Origin: Verrucomicrobiales bacterium
GTDB taxonomy: Bacteria; Verrucomicrobiota; Verrucomicrobiia; Verrucomicrobiales; DEV007
Assembly: GCA_021648365.1 (NCBI GenBank)
Contig: JAKISY010000030.1
Coordinates: 1 to 43,294 of the forward strand
Length of the DNA: 43,294 nt
Reading direction: 5' to 3'
Under the pieces are notes generated by a model, which searched no databases, was not told the origin of the DNA, and saw only the letters and a program-made list of their open reading frames with translations. The position numbers were made by a program, and so were the translations under genes. Below, one piece after another: positions 7,638 to 15,683 of this stretch (the first letter of the stretch is position 1; every line of letters begins with the position of its first letter).

Positions 7638-9371
7638 ATGAGTGACGACAAAAAACAGGATGCGCCAGCGGTTCCCATGGTAAACGTTCAGATTGACGGG
7701 GAGTGGCATCAATTTCCTAAAGGCACTCGGATGATCGAGGCTTGTCGTCAGGTTCAGGTGGAGGTGCCGCATTATTGTTATCACCCTAAGCTGTCGTCGC
7801 CAGGTAATTGCCGTATGTGCTTGGTCGAGATGGGCATGCCTCCACGTTTGGCTCCGGGTGCAGAACCCGAGTTAGATGAGAATGGTCGTCAGAAAATTGG
7901 CTGGATGCCGAGACCGGTGATCGCTTGCGCGAATACGGTGGCGGAGAACATGGGGATTCGCACCGATAGTGAGCTGACCAAAGCTTGTCGCGAGGGCGTG
8001 ATGGAATTTTTACTGGTCAATCATCCTTTGGATTGCCCAATTTGTGATCAGGCGGGTGAATGTTCTTTGCAAGAGCATAGCGCAGAGCATGGTCATGGAG
8101 AGTCGCGTTTCCGCGATGAGAAGAATAAAAAGCCGAAGAATGTGAACATCGGCCCGCGTATTCGTCTCGATGATGAGCGCTGCATCATGTGCAGTCGTTG
8201 CATTCGTTTTTGTGATGAGACGGTGGATGATCCAGTATTGGGATTCACCGATCGTGGCAGCCATACGGTGCTGACGGTTCATCCGAACCAACAGTTGGCT
8301 AACGACTATTCGATGAATACGGTCGATATCTGCCCGGTGGGTGCGCTGACTTCGAATGATTTTCGCTTTCAGATGCGCACTTGGTTCATGAAGGAGACGA
8401 AGTCGATCTGCACCAGTTGCGGGCGTGGTTGTAATACGACCATCGGTAGTCGTGAAGGAACGATTTTTCGTCAGACTCCGCGTGACAACAATGATGTGAA
8501 CTCGGCGTGGATGTGTGATCACGGACGGATGAATTATCACTACGTCAATAGTGAGGCGCGCTTGACCGATCCGATGATTCGTGAAAACGGCGAAGAGGCG
8601 CATCGGGTGGTGAGCTGGAGTAAAGCGATCCGTTTTGCTGCGGATGAGTTGTTGAAATTTAATGCGTCAGAAGTGGCAGTGATCGCTTCGGCGCGGATGA
8701 CGAATGAGGAACTGTTCATGACTCGCCGTTTGATCGCGGATTTGAGTGTCGAGCAGGTGGATGTGGTGACTCGTCGCGGTAAGGGGGATGATTATTTGGT
8801 CACGGCGGATAAAAATCCGAATACGGCTGGAGCTAAGCTGGTGTTGGGTTTGAAAAAACCGGGTGGTGAGCTGGATGCGATTCGAGAAGGTATCGAGTCG
8901 GGCAAGATCAAAGCTTTGGTGGTGCTACAGGAGAACCTGATCGACGATGCGGATTTCACTAGCGAGCTATTGGGCAAGCTGGACTTTTTGCTGACGACTT
9001 ATCCGCTGGCGAACCCGACGGCGGATGATTCACATGTGGTTCTACCAGCTGCGACTTTTGCTGAGAAAGATGGCACAATGATCAATGTGACGGGACGCTT
9101 GCAGCGCTTGAATAAAGTGCATCAGGGGCCAGGGCAGACGATGGAAGTATGGGAGATCTGCCGTGATTTGATTATGGCGATTGGTGGTGGTAACGGTATC
9201 TATTCGGCTAACGATGTGTTCAAGGAAATGGCTGGTGAAATCAAGCAATTTGAGGGGTTGACCTTGGCTGGAGTGGGTGAGCAGGGATTGCCGTTGTTGA
9301 AGACTAGAAATACGGTGCCGATGCTGGAGCGTGAGAAAGAGCGCATCGCTAAGGGCGAGATTGTTGGGTAG
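7638..9371 (+). CDS. nuoG: NADH-quinone oxidoreductase subunit G (short form)
   Basis: NuoG is the iron-sulphur-rich subunit linking NuoF to the quinone arm. Its ligand sets can be read off. They are N1b [2Fe-2S] (C47, C58, C61, C97), the His-ligated cluster N5 (H129, C133, C136, C142), N4 (C182, C185, C188, C232) and the extra N7-type set (C258, C261, C265, C293). After this comes a molybdopterin-oxidoreductase-like domain that lacks cofactor residues in this family. At 577 residues it is much shorter than the roughly 900 of E. coli, because the C-terminal part of that domain is reduced; short forms occur in other phyla. It closes the first nuo block and is followed by about 1.9 kb of unrelated DNA before nuoH. 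Confidence 0.95.
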   Translation: MSDDKKQDAPAVPMVNVQIDGEWHQFPKGTRMIEACRQVQVEVPHYCYHPKLSSPGNCRMCLVEMGMPPRLAPGAEPELDENGRQKIGWMPRPVIACANTVAENMGIRTDSELTKACREGVMEFLLVNHPLDCPICDQAGECSLQEHSAEHGHGESRFRDEKNKKPKNVNIGPRIRLDDERCIMCSRCIRFCDETVDDPVLGFTDRGSHTVLTVHPNQQLANDYSMNTVDICPVGALTSNDFRFQMRTWFMKETKSICTSCGRGCNTTIGSREGTIFRQTPRDNNDVNSAWMCDHGRMNYHYVNSEARLTDPMIRENGEEAHRVVSWSKAIRFAADELLKFNASEVAVIASARMTNEELFMTRRLIADLSVEQVDVVTRRGKGDDYLVTADKNPNTAGAKLVLGLKKPGGELDAIREGIESGKIKALVVLQENLIDDADFTSELLGKLDFLLTTYPLANPTADDSHVVLPAATFAEKDGTMINVTGRLQRLNKVHQGPGQTMEVWEICRDLIMAIGGGNGIYSANDVFKEMAGEIKQFEGLTLAGVGEQGLPLLKTRNTVPMLEREKERIAKGEIVG

Positions 9372-9735
9372 TGTTGTAGCATGGGGTTGCCTCCGGCTGT
9401 CTCCACTTCGCTCCGGCTCCTGCCCATGAATAGTCAGTCAAGACTTCCGCCATCACGGAGATGGGAGGGGAGTTTGATTTACATGGATGAGCCGAGCGAA
9501 GCGAAGACAGCCGGAGTTTTTGCTGAACGAAGGCAACATTCGGGATGGGGAGGGAAATAGACGGAGTCAAAGGTGGGAAAGAGAAGAGGGATACCATGAA
9601 GTTATTGAAGTTCATGAAGGGGGGAGGAGAGGAGGGGGGAAGAAGGTTCTCACGCAGAGGAGGGAGTTGACTTGGACGGTTGCTGGTGGATTTATCGCTT
9701 AGCGCGCAAAACAAAGCGGCGTCGAGCCGCGCGCA
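9372..9735. repeat. Repeat-filled gap after nuoG
   Basis: Holds GGTTGCCTCCGGCTGTCT...CGGCTC at 9386-9420, which recurs at 19019-19053. It also has the AGCCGAGCGAAGCGAAGACA type at about 9488-9515, and a small GCGGC-GTCGA-GCCGC hairpin at 9716-9730 whose flanks (CGTCGAGCCGCGCGC) resemble bases 53-67. A short ORF can be drawn through 9487-9702, but its sequence is repeat-derived and charged at random. I see no gene. Confidence 0.65.
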
Positions 9736-9896
9736 CTCCAAAGGTGGATGTGATTTGTTTTGAGGTGACTGGTTTGAAAATAAAACCAGTTGGAAATTGT
9801 TTGCTAATTTGTATCACGACAAGGAAGATGGTTGGAGTGGAGATGTGGAACGTAATGGTATTGCGTGGTGGGGCGTATGGGTTTTATAGTTTGGGT

Positions 9897-10313
9897 ATGA
9901 CGGATCGAATGAAATTTAAGCGCAGCTGCATGCTATTGCTCTGTGGGTTATGGGTGCTTGGTGGCGGTGGGTGTGAAACTAGGGAAAATTTGCGCAGTAA
10001 CCCAAACTTCGGGAAGTTTGTTGGAGCGACGGTAACGACGACTAGGGATCAAAAGTTGTATTATGGGAGCATGGCGGAAGGAAACCAAAATAAACGTCCG
10101 TATCGGTTTGTGACTTGGGTTGATTTTGGCAGTGCGGATCATTATGTGATCCCGAAAGGAACAGAGATGTTTATCGAAAGGGTTTACCGTTTTGGGGCTA
10201 TCGACGCTGATTACGTGGTTGCTCTGGGATTTCTACACAGGGATGGAGAAAAGCTGGAGTTTGAATGTCAGTTATACAGTGTCGATGAGCGACCGCCTTG
10301 GAAGTTGAAATAA
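9897..10313 (+). CDS. Small predicted lipoprotein or secreted protein, unknown function
   Basis: The reading frame is open from 9672, but the plausible start is ATG 9897 (MTDRMKFKRSC) or 9909 (MKFKRSC), giving 138 or 134 residues. A basic n-region, the hydrophobic core MLLLCGLWVLGGGG and C26 suggest a signal peptide with a weak lipobox (GGGC, not the usual LAGC). The mature part is beta-rich with an aromatic, charged C terminus (QLYSVDERPPWKLK). No family is recognised. The codons before 9897 run through repeat DNA and a hairpin (ACTGGTTT/AAACCAGT, 9768-9790), so they are probably leader. It lies in the gap that separates the two nuo blocks. Confidence 0.5.
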   Translation: MTDRMKFKRSCMLLLCGLWVLGGGGCETRENLRSNPNFGKFVGATVTTTRDQKLYYGSMAEGNQNKRPYRFVTWVDFGSADHYVIPKGTEMFIERVYRFGAIDADYVVALGFLHRDGEKLEFECQLYSVDERPPWKLK

Positions 10314-10379
10314 AATGCGAGCTTGGTTTTTGAAAAATTCAAACATCTGCGCTAGGCAAAAATTGACTTTTAGGTCGAA

Positions 10380-10400
10380 ATGTATAATGCTACTATACAT
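10380..10400. promoter_or_regulatory. Palindrome at the antitoxin start, likely autoregulatory operator
   Basis: ATGTATA, seven bases, TATACAT. The inverted repeat overlaps a -10-like TATAAT (10383-10388) and its right arm supplies the A and T of the antitoxin ATG. TTGACT at 10363-10368 is the best -35, but its spacing of 14 is short. Phd/YefM and VapB antitoxins commonly bind such palindromes to repress their own operon; binding here is inferred. Confidence 0.5.
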
Positions 10401-10647
10401 GAAGGCTAGTGTGGTGGATCTCAGGTATAAGATGAATTCCGTGCTTAAGGCTCTGGAGAGAAATGAGGAGGTTATCATTTCTCATCGGGGGACGGTTAAG
10501 GGGACGATTATTCCAGTGGATTCGGGAACTGAAATGAAAGTGGAGGATCATCCTTTTTTTGGCAGTGATGTTACTTCCAATGACTCGGGATTGAGCGTCG
10601 AGCAGGTGATGGAGCAGATCAGAAAACCCCGGTCGCATGATCTTTGA
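10399..10647 (+). CDS. Phd/YefM-family antitoxin
   Basis: The 82-residue product starts MKASVVDLRYKMNSVLKALE at the ATG at 10399. This is the usual beginning of Phd/YefM-type antitoxins, an N-terminal DNA-binding beta-alpha fold, followed by EEVIISHRGTVKGTIIPV. The C-terminal part (HPFFGSDVTSNDSGLSVEQVMEQIRKPR) is the typical toxin-wrapping tail. An in-frame start 84 bases upstream exists, but it adds a stretch with no family match and would run through the operator. The toxin gene overlaps its last 11 bases. Role: neutralises the PIN toxin and represses the operon. Homology is recognised by pattern, not by search. Confidence 0.8.
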   Translation: MKASVVDLRYKMNSVLKALERNEEVIISHRGTVKGTIIPVDSGTEMKVEDHPFFGSDVTSNDSGLSVEQVMEQIRKPRSHDL

Positions 10648-11014
10648 TACGGATGTGTTTATATGGGCGCAGCGGGGCAATCTTAAAGCTGCCGCGCTTA
10701 TTGATGGCTGCATGGATCGAGCTATTTCGCTGCAAACCTACATGGAGTTCATCGAAGCTTCGAAAGACAAAAGGCAGCTGCGTCTCAATCAGGATTTTTT
10801 ACGCAGCTTTGCTTTTCAAACACTTGCATTTACTGAGAATATAGGGCATCGAGCGGCTATTTACATCGAGCAATTTGCTCTTAGTCATGGTATGAGATCG
10901 GCGGATGCGATCATAGCGGCTACAGCGAGTGAGCATCAGCGTCCGCTGGTGACGGCAAATGCCAAACATTACAGACATTTGTCCGATGTTGAAATTGTGG
11001 TGTTGAAGCCTTGA
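10637..11014 (+). CDS. VapC-like PIN-domain ribonuclease toxin
   Basis: A 125-residue PIN-domain protein. The acidic active-site pattern is present: D4 (IFDTD), E37 or E40 (YMEFIEA), D90 (SADAIIAATA) and the closing N108 (VTANAKHYRHL). PIN toxins are Mg-dependent RNases that cut tRNA, rRNA or mRNA; the target here cannot be told. It overlaps the antitoxin gene by 11 bases, the usual coupling. It sits between nuoG and the second nuo promoter region, co-oriented with both, which points to insertion of the TA pair into a once contiguous nuo locus or to its retention at a breakpoint. Confidence 0.85.
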   Translation: MIFDTDVFIWAQRGNLKAAALIDGCMDRAISLQTYMEFIEASKDKRQLRLNQDFLRSFAFQTLAFTENIGHRAAIYIEQFALSHGMRSADAIIAATASEHQRPLVTANAKHYRHLSDVEIVVLKP

Positions 11015-11066
11015 TGTGTGGTTTTATCAGGACAAAATTTAGCCTACAGCCCATATAAAACGGACT

Positions 11067-11084
11067 TTGTGAAATTTTTCACAA
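11067..11084. promoter_or_regulatory. Predicted Rex operator, second copy
   Basis: The same 18 bases as at 4329-4346 (TTGTGA-N6-TCACAA), with identical inner six bases. It lies seven bases upstream of the -35 hexamer, the same spacing as in copy 1. See copy 1 for the Rex logic. Confidence 0.78.
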
Positions 11085-11091
11085 ATTCACC

Positions 11092-11120
11092 TTGCTGATG
11101 TTTTTGATTGCGTCGATAAT
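11092..11120 (+). promoter_or_regulatory. Sigma70-like promoter of nuoHIJKLMN
   Basis: TTGCTG (11092-11097), 17 bases, GATAAT (11115-11120). Transcription would start near 11127, leaving a leader of about 143 bases before nuoH. That leader has small inverted repeats GAGAAC-TGCAAG-GTTCTC (11141-11158) and GAATT...AATTC (11162-11175) of unknown meaning. Confidence 0.6.
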
Positions 11121-11269
11121 CCTGCGAATTTGATTTGCGGGAGAACTGCAAGGTTCTCGTGGAATTGTCAAATTCTCCAGTATTTGCCTGGGTAGAACAT
11201 CTGTCATCGAGTAGAAAAGGGTGTTTGATATGGGCTGTTGAGATTGAAATTGTTTAATAAAAACTATTC

Positions 11270-12373
11270 ATGGATTGGATTAACCTAGCAGTGACCTTGA
11301 TCAAGATCGTCGTTTTGACGTTCATGGTGCTGTTGCCGATGATTGCCTACTCGGTATGGGCGGAGCGGCGGGTGGCTGCGAAGATCCAGAATCGAGTGGG
11401 ACCGAACCGCACGGGCATTCCTTTTACCAAATGGGGATTAGCAGGGCTGGGGCAGCCGATTGCGGATGGCTTGAAATTTATTTTCAAGGAGGATTTCACT
11501 CCGGCTCACGTGCGCACGGGCTTTTTCTGGTTGGCTCCGGCGTTGACGATGGTGCCGGCGCTGATGACTTGTGCGGTGATTCCCTTTGGCAGTGAGCTGA
11601 ATATCGCGGGTTATAAGATTCCGCTAGTGATCGCGAATCTGAACGTTGGACCGCTGTTTATCTTTGCAATCGCTTCACTCAGTGTTTACGGCATCGTGTT
11701 GGCGGGGTGGGCGTCGAATTCAAAATACTCGTTTCTCGGCGGGGTGCGTTCGACCAGTCAGATGATTTCGTATGAGATTTCGCTGGGTTTGTCGATTGTG
11801 CCGATTGTGATGATTTTCGGTGAGTTGAACCTGACGGAGATCGTGAAGTGGCAGGATAGCAATGGATGGCTGTTGTTGCCGTTTTGGGGAGAAGGACCTC
11901 TTTTGCCGAAAGTGATTTTGTTGGTGCCTGTTCTTATCTCTTTCCTGATTTTCACGGTGTCGATGTTTGCGGAAACCAACCGGTTGCCTTTTGACTTGCC
12001 GGAGTGTGAAACGGAATTGGTGGCGGGTTACCACACCGAATACAGTTCGATGAAGTTCGCGTTGTTCTTTCTTGGCGAATACGCGGCGATGATCATTGGT
12101 TCAGGCTTGGCGGTGACTTTGTTTTTGGGTGGCTGGTCTTTACCTGGGGGCATTGGTAGTGATTTGGTCGATAAGCCGCTGTGGTTGGGCATTGCTCATT
12201 TTTTCTGCTTTCTGATCAAGATGATTGGCTTTATCCTGCTGTTCATCTGGGTGCGCTGGTCGTTGCCGCGTTTTCGTTACGATCAGTTGATGCGTCTAGG
12301 TTGGGTGTTCTTTTTTGAAATCGCGCTGGCGAATGTATTGTTAACTGCGTTGATTCTGATTTATTTTAAGTAA
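11270..12373 (+). CDS. nuoH: NADH-quinone oxidoreductase subunit H
   Basis: The 367-residue multi-span protein is the membrane subunit that joins the quinone cavity to the proton channels. Family marks include AERRVAAKIQNRVGPNRTG (about 31-49), GLGQPIADGLKFIFKED and AETNRLPFDLPECETELVAGYHTEYSSMKF, whose acidic residues lie in the quinone-channel region. It usually follows nuoG directly; here it opens the second block behind its own promoter. The ATG at 11270 has no Shine-Dalgarno, only an A-rich leader (AATAAAAACTATTC). nuoI follows after 17 bases. Confidence 0.97.
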   Translation: MDWINLAVTLIKIVVLTFMVLLPMIAYSVWAERRVAAKIQNRVGPNRTGIPFTKWGLAGLGQPIADGLKFIFKEDFTPAHVRTGFFWLAPALTMVPALMTCAVIPFGSELNIAGYKIPLVIANLNVGPLFIFAIASLSVYGIVLAGWASNSKYSFLGGVRSTSQMISYEISLGLSIVPIVMIFGELNLTEIVKWQDSNGWLLLPFWGEGPLLPKVILLVPVLISFLIFTVSMFAETNRLPFDLPECETELVAGYHTEYSSMKFALFFLGEYAAMIIGSGLAVTLFLGGWSLPGGIGSDLVDKPLWLGIAHFFCFLIKMIGFILLFIWVRWSLPRFRYDQLMRLGWVFFFEIALANVLLTALILIYFK

Positions 12374-12390
12374 GCATTGTTTTTTGTATC

Positions 12391-12921
12391 ATGGCCATTG
12401 TTGTCAAACGTCCAAAACTGACTTTCGGTGAGAAGATTTATCTCTCATCGATCGCCAAGGGTATGCTCATCACGATGGGCCACTTCTGGCGTGCTCTGTT
12501 GGGTAAAGGCACGGTGACGATGCAGTATCCTGAAGAGAAGTGGGATGAGAACTTGCCGGAATACTACCGTGGAGCACCAGCCTTGGTGACGGATGAGCAG
12601 GATCGCGAGCGCTGTGTGGCGTGTCAGTTGTGTGAGTTCATCTGCCCGCCTCGTGCGATCACGATTTTGCCCGAGGAGATCCCGAGCGAGGATGAATGGG
12701 CGAAGGTGGAGAAACGTCCACGCAAATTTGAGATCGATATGTCGCGCTGCATTTATTGTGGATTCTGCCAAGAGGTGTGTCCAGAGCAGGCGATCTTTTT
12801 GCGCAAGGACTATGCGATCACTGGCACTTCGCGTGCGGAGATGGTGCATGATAAAGACAAGTTGTATGAAATCGGCGGAGTCCGCGAGGGACTGGTCAAC
12901 AAATGGAATGAGCTGAAGTGA
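12391..12921 (+). CDS. nuoI: NADH-quinone oxidoreductase subunit I
   Basis: The 176-residue ferredoxin-like subunit carries the two [4Fe-4S] clusters N6a and N6b that pass electrons towards NuoB. Both ligand motifs are intact: C75-x2-C78-x2-C81-x3-C85-P and C120-x2-C123-x2-C126-x3-C130-P. The N-terminal amphipathic segment (SSIAKGMLITMGHFWRALLG) is the usual membrane-surface anchor. The stop TGA overlaps the ATG of nuoJ by one base, showing coupling. Confidence 0.97.
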   Translation: MAIVVKRPKLTFGEKIYLSSIAKGMLITMGHFWRALLGKGTVTMQYPEEKWDENLPEYYRGAPALVTDEQDRERCVACQLCEFICPPRAITILPEEIPSEDEWAKVEKRPRKFEIDMSRCIYCGFCQEVCPEQAIFLRKDYAITGTSRAEMVHDKDKLYEIGGVREGLVNKWNELK

Positions 12922-13424
12922 TGTTAGACTTATTGTTTTACATATTTGCGACACTAAGCGTCGTGGGAGCTCTCGGGGTGATTGTGAATAAAAATCCCGT
13001 GACATCGGCATTTAGCCTGATCGCGGCTTTCATCGGCTTGGCGGCGTTGTTTATTCAGTTGGATGCTTACTTGGTGGGCATCATTCAGATTTTGGTTTAT
13101 GGCGGTGCGGTGATGGTGCTGTTTTTGTTCATCATCATGCTGATGGATCTGCCGAGTGAAGAACGGCGTAAGTTTGGCTGGGGTCCAGTGGCGGGTGGTA
13201 TTTTATTGGGCTGTGTGTTTGTGGTGCAGTTGGTGCGGGTATTGGCAGATTATTCGGCGGGATCGCGAGTGATGCAGGACTTGCCAGTGGGTGCGGCATC
13301 GGATGTGGAGCAGATCGGTAAGTTGATGTTCACCCAGTATTATTTTCCGGTGCAGGTGGTTGGGGTGTTGCTTTTGGTGGCGACGATTGGGGTGGTGGTA
13401 TTGAGTAAAAAAGAACTGGATTGA
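12921..13424 (+). CDS. nuoJ: NADH-quinone oxidoreductase subunit J
   Basis: The 167-residue membrane subunit starts at ATG 12921 (a GTG three bases upstream is in frame but would overlap nuoI further). It has five likely spans. The family block GIIQILVYGGAVMVLFLFIIMLMDL (about 52-76) includes the TM3 pi-bulge region involved in coupling conformational change to proton pumping. The order I-J-K is standard. The gap to nuoK is 35 bases. Confidence 0.94.
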   Translation: MLDLLFYIFATLSVVGALGVIVNKNPVTSAFSLIAAFIGLAALFIQLDAYLVGIIQILVYGGAVMVLFLFIIMLMDLPSEERRKFGWGPVAGGILLGCVFVVQLVRVLADYSAGSRVMQDLPVGAASDVEQIGKLMFTQYYFPVQVVGVLLLVATIGVVVLSKKELD

Positions 13425-13459
13425 GGGGAGATTGAAGAAAGAAAGAATTTTTGATAACG

Positions 13460-13783
13460 ATGGAAGTCACACTGAATCATTTTCTATTTGTCAGCGGGTT
13501 GCTTTTTGCGATCGGGCTCGCGGGTGTGTTGGTGCGTCGCAATGTGATCGTGATCTTTATGTGTCTGGAGCTGATGCTGAGTGCGGCGAATCTTTCGCTG
13601 GTGGCGTTTTCGCGATACAATGTCACGCCTGGCGGAGATGCAGATTACAATGCGCAGGTGTTCCTCTTTTTTATCATCACGGTGGCAGCGGCGGAGGTGG
13701 CGGTGGGGCTGGCAATTATCGTGGCTTTGTATCGTGCTAAGCAGACGACGGATATCACTCAGATCAACTCGATGAAGAACTAG
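13460..13783 (+). CDS. nuoK: NADH-quinone oxidoreductase subunit K
   Basis: From the ATG at 13460 the product is 107 residues (MEVTLNHFLFVSGLLFAIGLAGVLVRRN), close to the usual 100. It has three spans. The conserved membrane glutamates are in CLELMLSAANL (TM2) and AAAEVAVGLAI (TM3), part of the central proton path. A TTG nine bases upstream is in frame, but the ATG fits homologues better. nuoL begins three bases after its stop. Confidence 0.94.
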   Translation: MEVTLNHFLFVSGLLFAIGLAGVLVRRNVIVIFMCLELMLSAANLSLVAFSRYNVTPGGDADYNAQVFLFFIITVAAAEVAVGLAIIVALYRAKQTTDITQINSMKN

Positions 13784-13786
13784 CGA

Positions 13787-15637
13787 ATGAGTTTTATGGA
13801 ATCTCAGAATTTACCTTGGATCATTTTATTGCTGCCTTTGTTTTGCGCAGCGTCGATCCTGCTGTTCACGAGACGCAGTGGCAACATCAGTGCGCTGATT
13901 GCTACGGGCTGCTCGTTGATCTCGCTGTTGCTAGGGGTGGCTTTGCTGAGACTGCCAGACGGAGTTCATGTGGCGGCTTTCCCTTGGCTGAACATGGGTT
14001 CGAATGTGGTGGTGGAGATTGGTTTCCAGATTGATCAGTTGAGTCGCGGCATGATGTTGGTGGTGACGGCGATTGGGGCGGCGGTGCATGTATTCTCGCT
14101 GGCTTACATGAAGGATGATGATGGCAAGGCGCGCTATTTTGCGGGGTTGTCGTTTTTCATGTTTTCGATGACGGGCATTGTATTTGCCAACAACTTCGTG
14201 ATGATGTTTGTTTTCTGGGAGTTGGTAGGATTCAGCTCGTATGTGCTCATTGGGCATTGGTTCGAAAAGGACTCGGCGGCGGATGCGGCGAAGAAGGCGT
14301 TTTTGACCAACCGGATAGGCGACTTCGGTTTCATGATCGGCATCTTGCTGGTATGGGGACTGACGAAATCAATTTATTTCACGGCAATCGCAACGGCGGT
14401 GGTGGACGAGCAGATTCTGAATGGAGTATCGAACGGTTTACTGATGGCTATGGTGCTGTGTGTGTTTTGTGGTGCGATCGGTAAATCGGCTCAGCTACCG
14501 CTACATGTGTGGTTGCCGGATGCGATGGAGGGGCCGACTCCAGTGTCGGCTTTGATTCACGCGGCGACGATGGTGGCGGCTGGGGTTTACATGTTGGCAC
14601 GCATTGCCTTTTTGATTCCGATGTCGGCTGGCGCGGGCGAGGTGATCGCTTGGATTGGAGCGATCACGGCACTGATGGCGGCGTTGATGGCCTTGCAGCA
14701 AAATGATATCAAGCGCATTCTGGCTTATTCGACTTTGTCGCAGTTGGGTTACATGGTGATGGCGGTGGGGATCAATGCGGCGGACGCGGCGATGTTTCAT
14801 TTGTTCACTCACGCGTTTTTCAAAGCGCTGTTGTTCCTCGGTTCAGGTGCGGTGATCTATGCTTGTCATCACGAGCAGGATATTTGGAAAATGGGAGGTT
14901 TAGCGAAAAAGATGCCGATCACTTTTGTGACCTTCGTGATCGGCACGGCGGCGTTGATGGGTTTGCCTTTTGTGACTTCGGGATTTTTTAGTAAGGAAGC
15001 GATTCTCGGTGCGGCTTTGCACGGACACAAAGCGCTGTTTGTGGTGGCGGCTTTCATTGTTCTACTGACGGCTTTTTACATGACTCGTCTGATCGTGGTG
15101 GTTTTCCTCGGTGAGGATCGTAGCGAGAAGGCTAAAAAAGCCAAGGAGGTACCGGTGCTGATGTGGGTGCCTTTGGTCTTGCTGGCGGTGCCTTCAGTGA
15201 TCGCGGGTTACGAGTTTTTCTACAAGGGCATGGCGTTGAGTCCAGCTTTTCCTCATCATGAAGGGCCGGCGAGTATCGGTCTGATCGTGATCTCTGCGGT
15301 GTTGTTGATTTTCGGCATCGGCATGGCGTTCTGGGGTTACAAAGGTGAGACCAGCGAGCCGATGGCGGGCAATCGTCTGGCTCGAGTGTTTGGCAATAAG
15401 TTCTATGTGGACGAGGCTTACACATGGTTGATCAAGATCTTCCAAGACGGTTTAGCGGGAGTAGCCAACTTTGTCGATAAGGTGGTGGTGGATGGTCTGG
15501 TCGCGCGCTTGCCGGCGGCAGGAGCTTTGCGCTTGGGAGATGCGATGCGGCGTTTGCAAAGCGGTAATTTGCAATCTTACGGTTTTCTTTTTGCTTTGGG
15601 TGCGGTGTTGGTGATTTACCTAGTGGTTTTCAAATAA
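13787..15637 (+). CDS. nuoL: NADH-quinone oxidoreductase subunit L (antiporter-like)
   Basis: The 616-residue, most distal pump subunit of the membrane arm, close to E. coli length (613). Key charged residues of the channel are visible: the glutamate in MFVFWELVGFSSY (TM5), the lysine in GAIGKSAQLPLHVWLPDAMEGP (TM7), the histidine in ALIHAATMV (TM8) and the lysine in SGFFSKEAILG (TM12). The C-terminal stretch (about 490-616) provides the long lateral helix and final span. Start ATG 13787; an ATG at 13796 is also possible. No paralogue is seen in the window other than NuoM and NuoN. Confidence 0.96.
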   Translation: MSFMESQNLPWIILLLPLFCAASILLFTRRSGNISALIATGCSLISLLLGVALLRLPDGVHVAAFPWLNMGSNVVVEIGFQIDQLSRGMMLVVTAIGAAVHVFSLAYMKDDDGKARYFAGLSFFMFSMTGIVFANNFVMMFVFWELVGFSSYVLIGHWFEKDSAADAAKKAFLTNRIGDFGFMIGILLVWGLTKSIYFTAIATAVVDEQILNGVSNGLLMAMVLCVFCGAIGKSAQLPLHVWLPDAMEGPTPVSALIHAATMVAAGVYMLARIAFLIPMSAGAGEVIAWIGAITALMAALMALQQNDIKRILAYSTLSQLGYMVMAVGINAADAAMFHLFTHAFFKALLFLGSGAVIYACHHEQDIWKMGGLAKKMPITFVTFVIGTAALMGLPFVTSGFFSKEAILGAALHGHKALFVVAAFIVLLTAFYMTRLIVVVFLGEDRSEKAKKAKEVPVLMWVPLVLLAVPSVIAGYEFFYKGMALSPAFPHHEGPASIGLIVISAVLLIFGIGMAFWGYKGETSEPMAGNRLARVFGNKFYVDEAYTWLIKIFQDGLAGVANFVDKVVVDGLVARLPAAGALRLGDAMRRLQSGNLQSYGFLFALGAVLVIYLVVFK

Positions 15638-15683
15638 ATGATGCGCCTGATTTTTTCTGAATGATTTTTATTCTTATAATACT

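Larger units (their letters stand above)
11047..11128 (+). promoter_or_regulatory. 82-bp duplicated control element, copy 2 (upstream of nuoH)
   Basis: Matches 4309-4390 at 73 of 82 bases. Differences fall between, not within, the palindrome and the -10, and the -35 differs in one base (TTGCTG for TTGCCG). Both elements therefore appear to be under selection as promoter-operators. Confidence 0.85.

Noticed and set aside
9487..9702. Plus-strand ORF of 71 codons after nuoG
   Set aside because: Written in dispersed-repeat DNA with random charged composition and no plausible start signal.
9672..9896. N-terminal extension of the small lipoprotein gene
   Set aside because: The added residues run through repeat and hairpin DNA and would bury the signal peptide in the middle of the protein.
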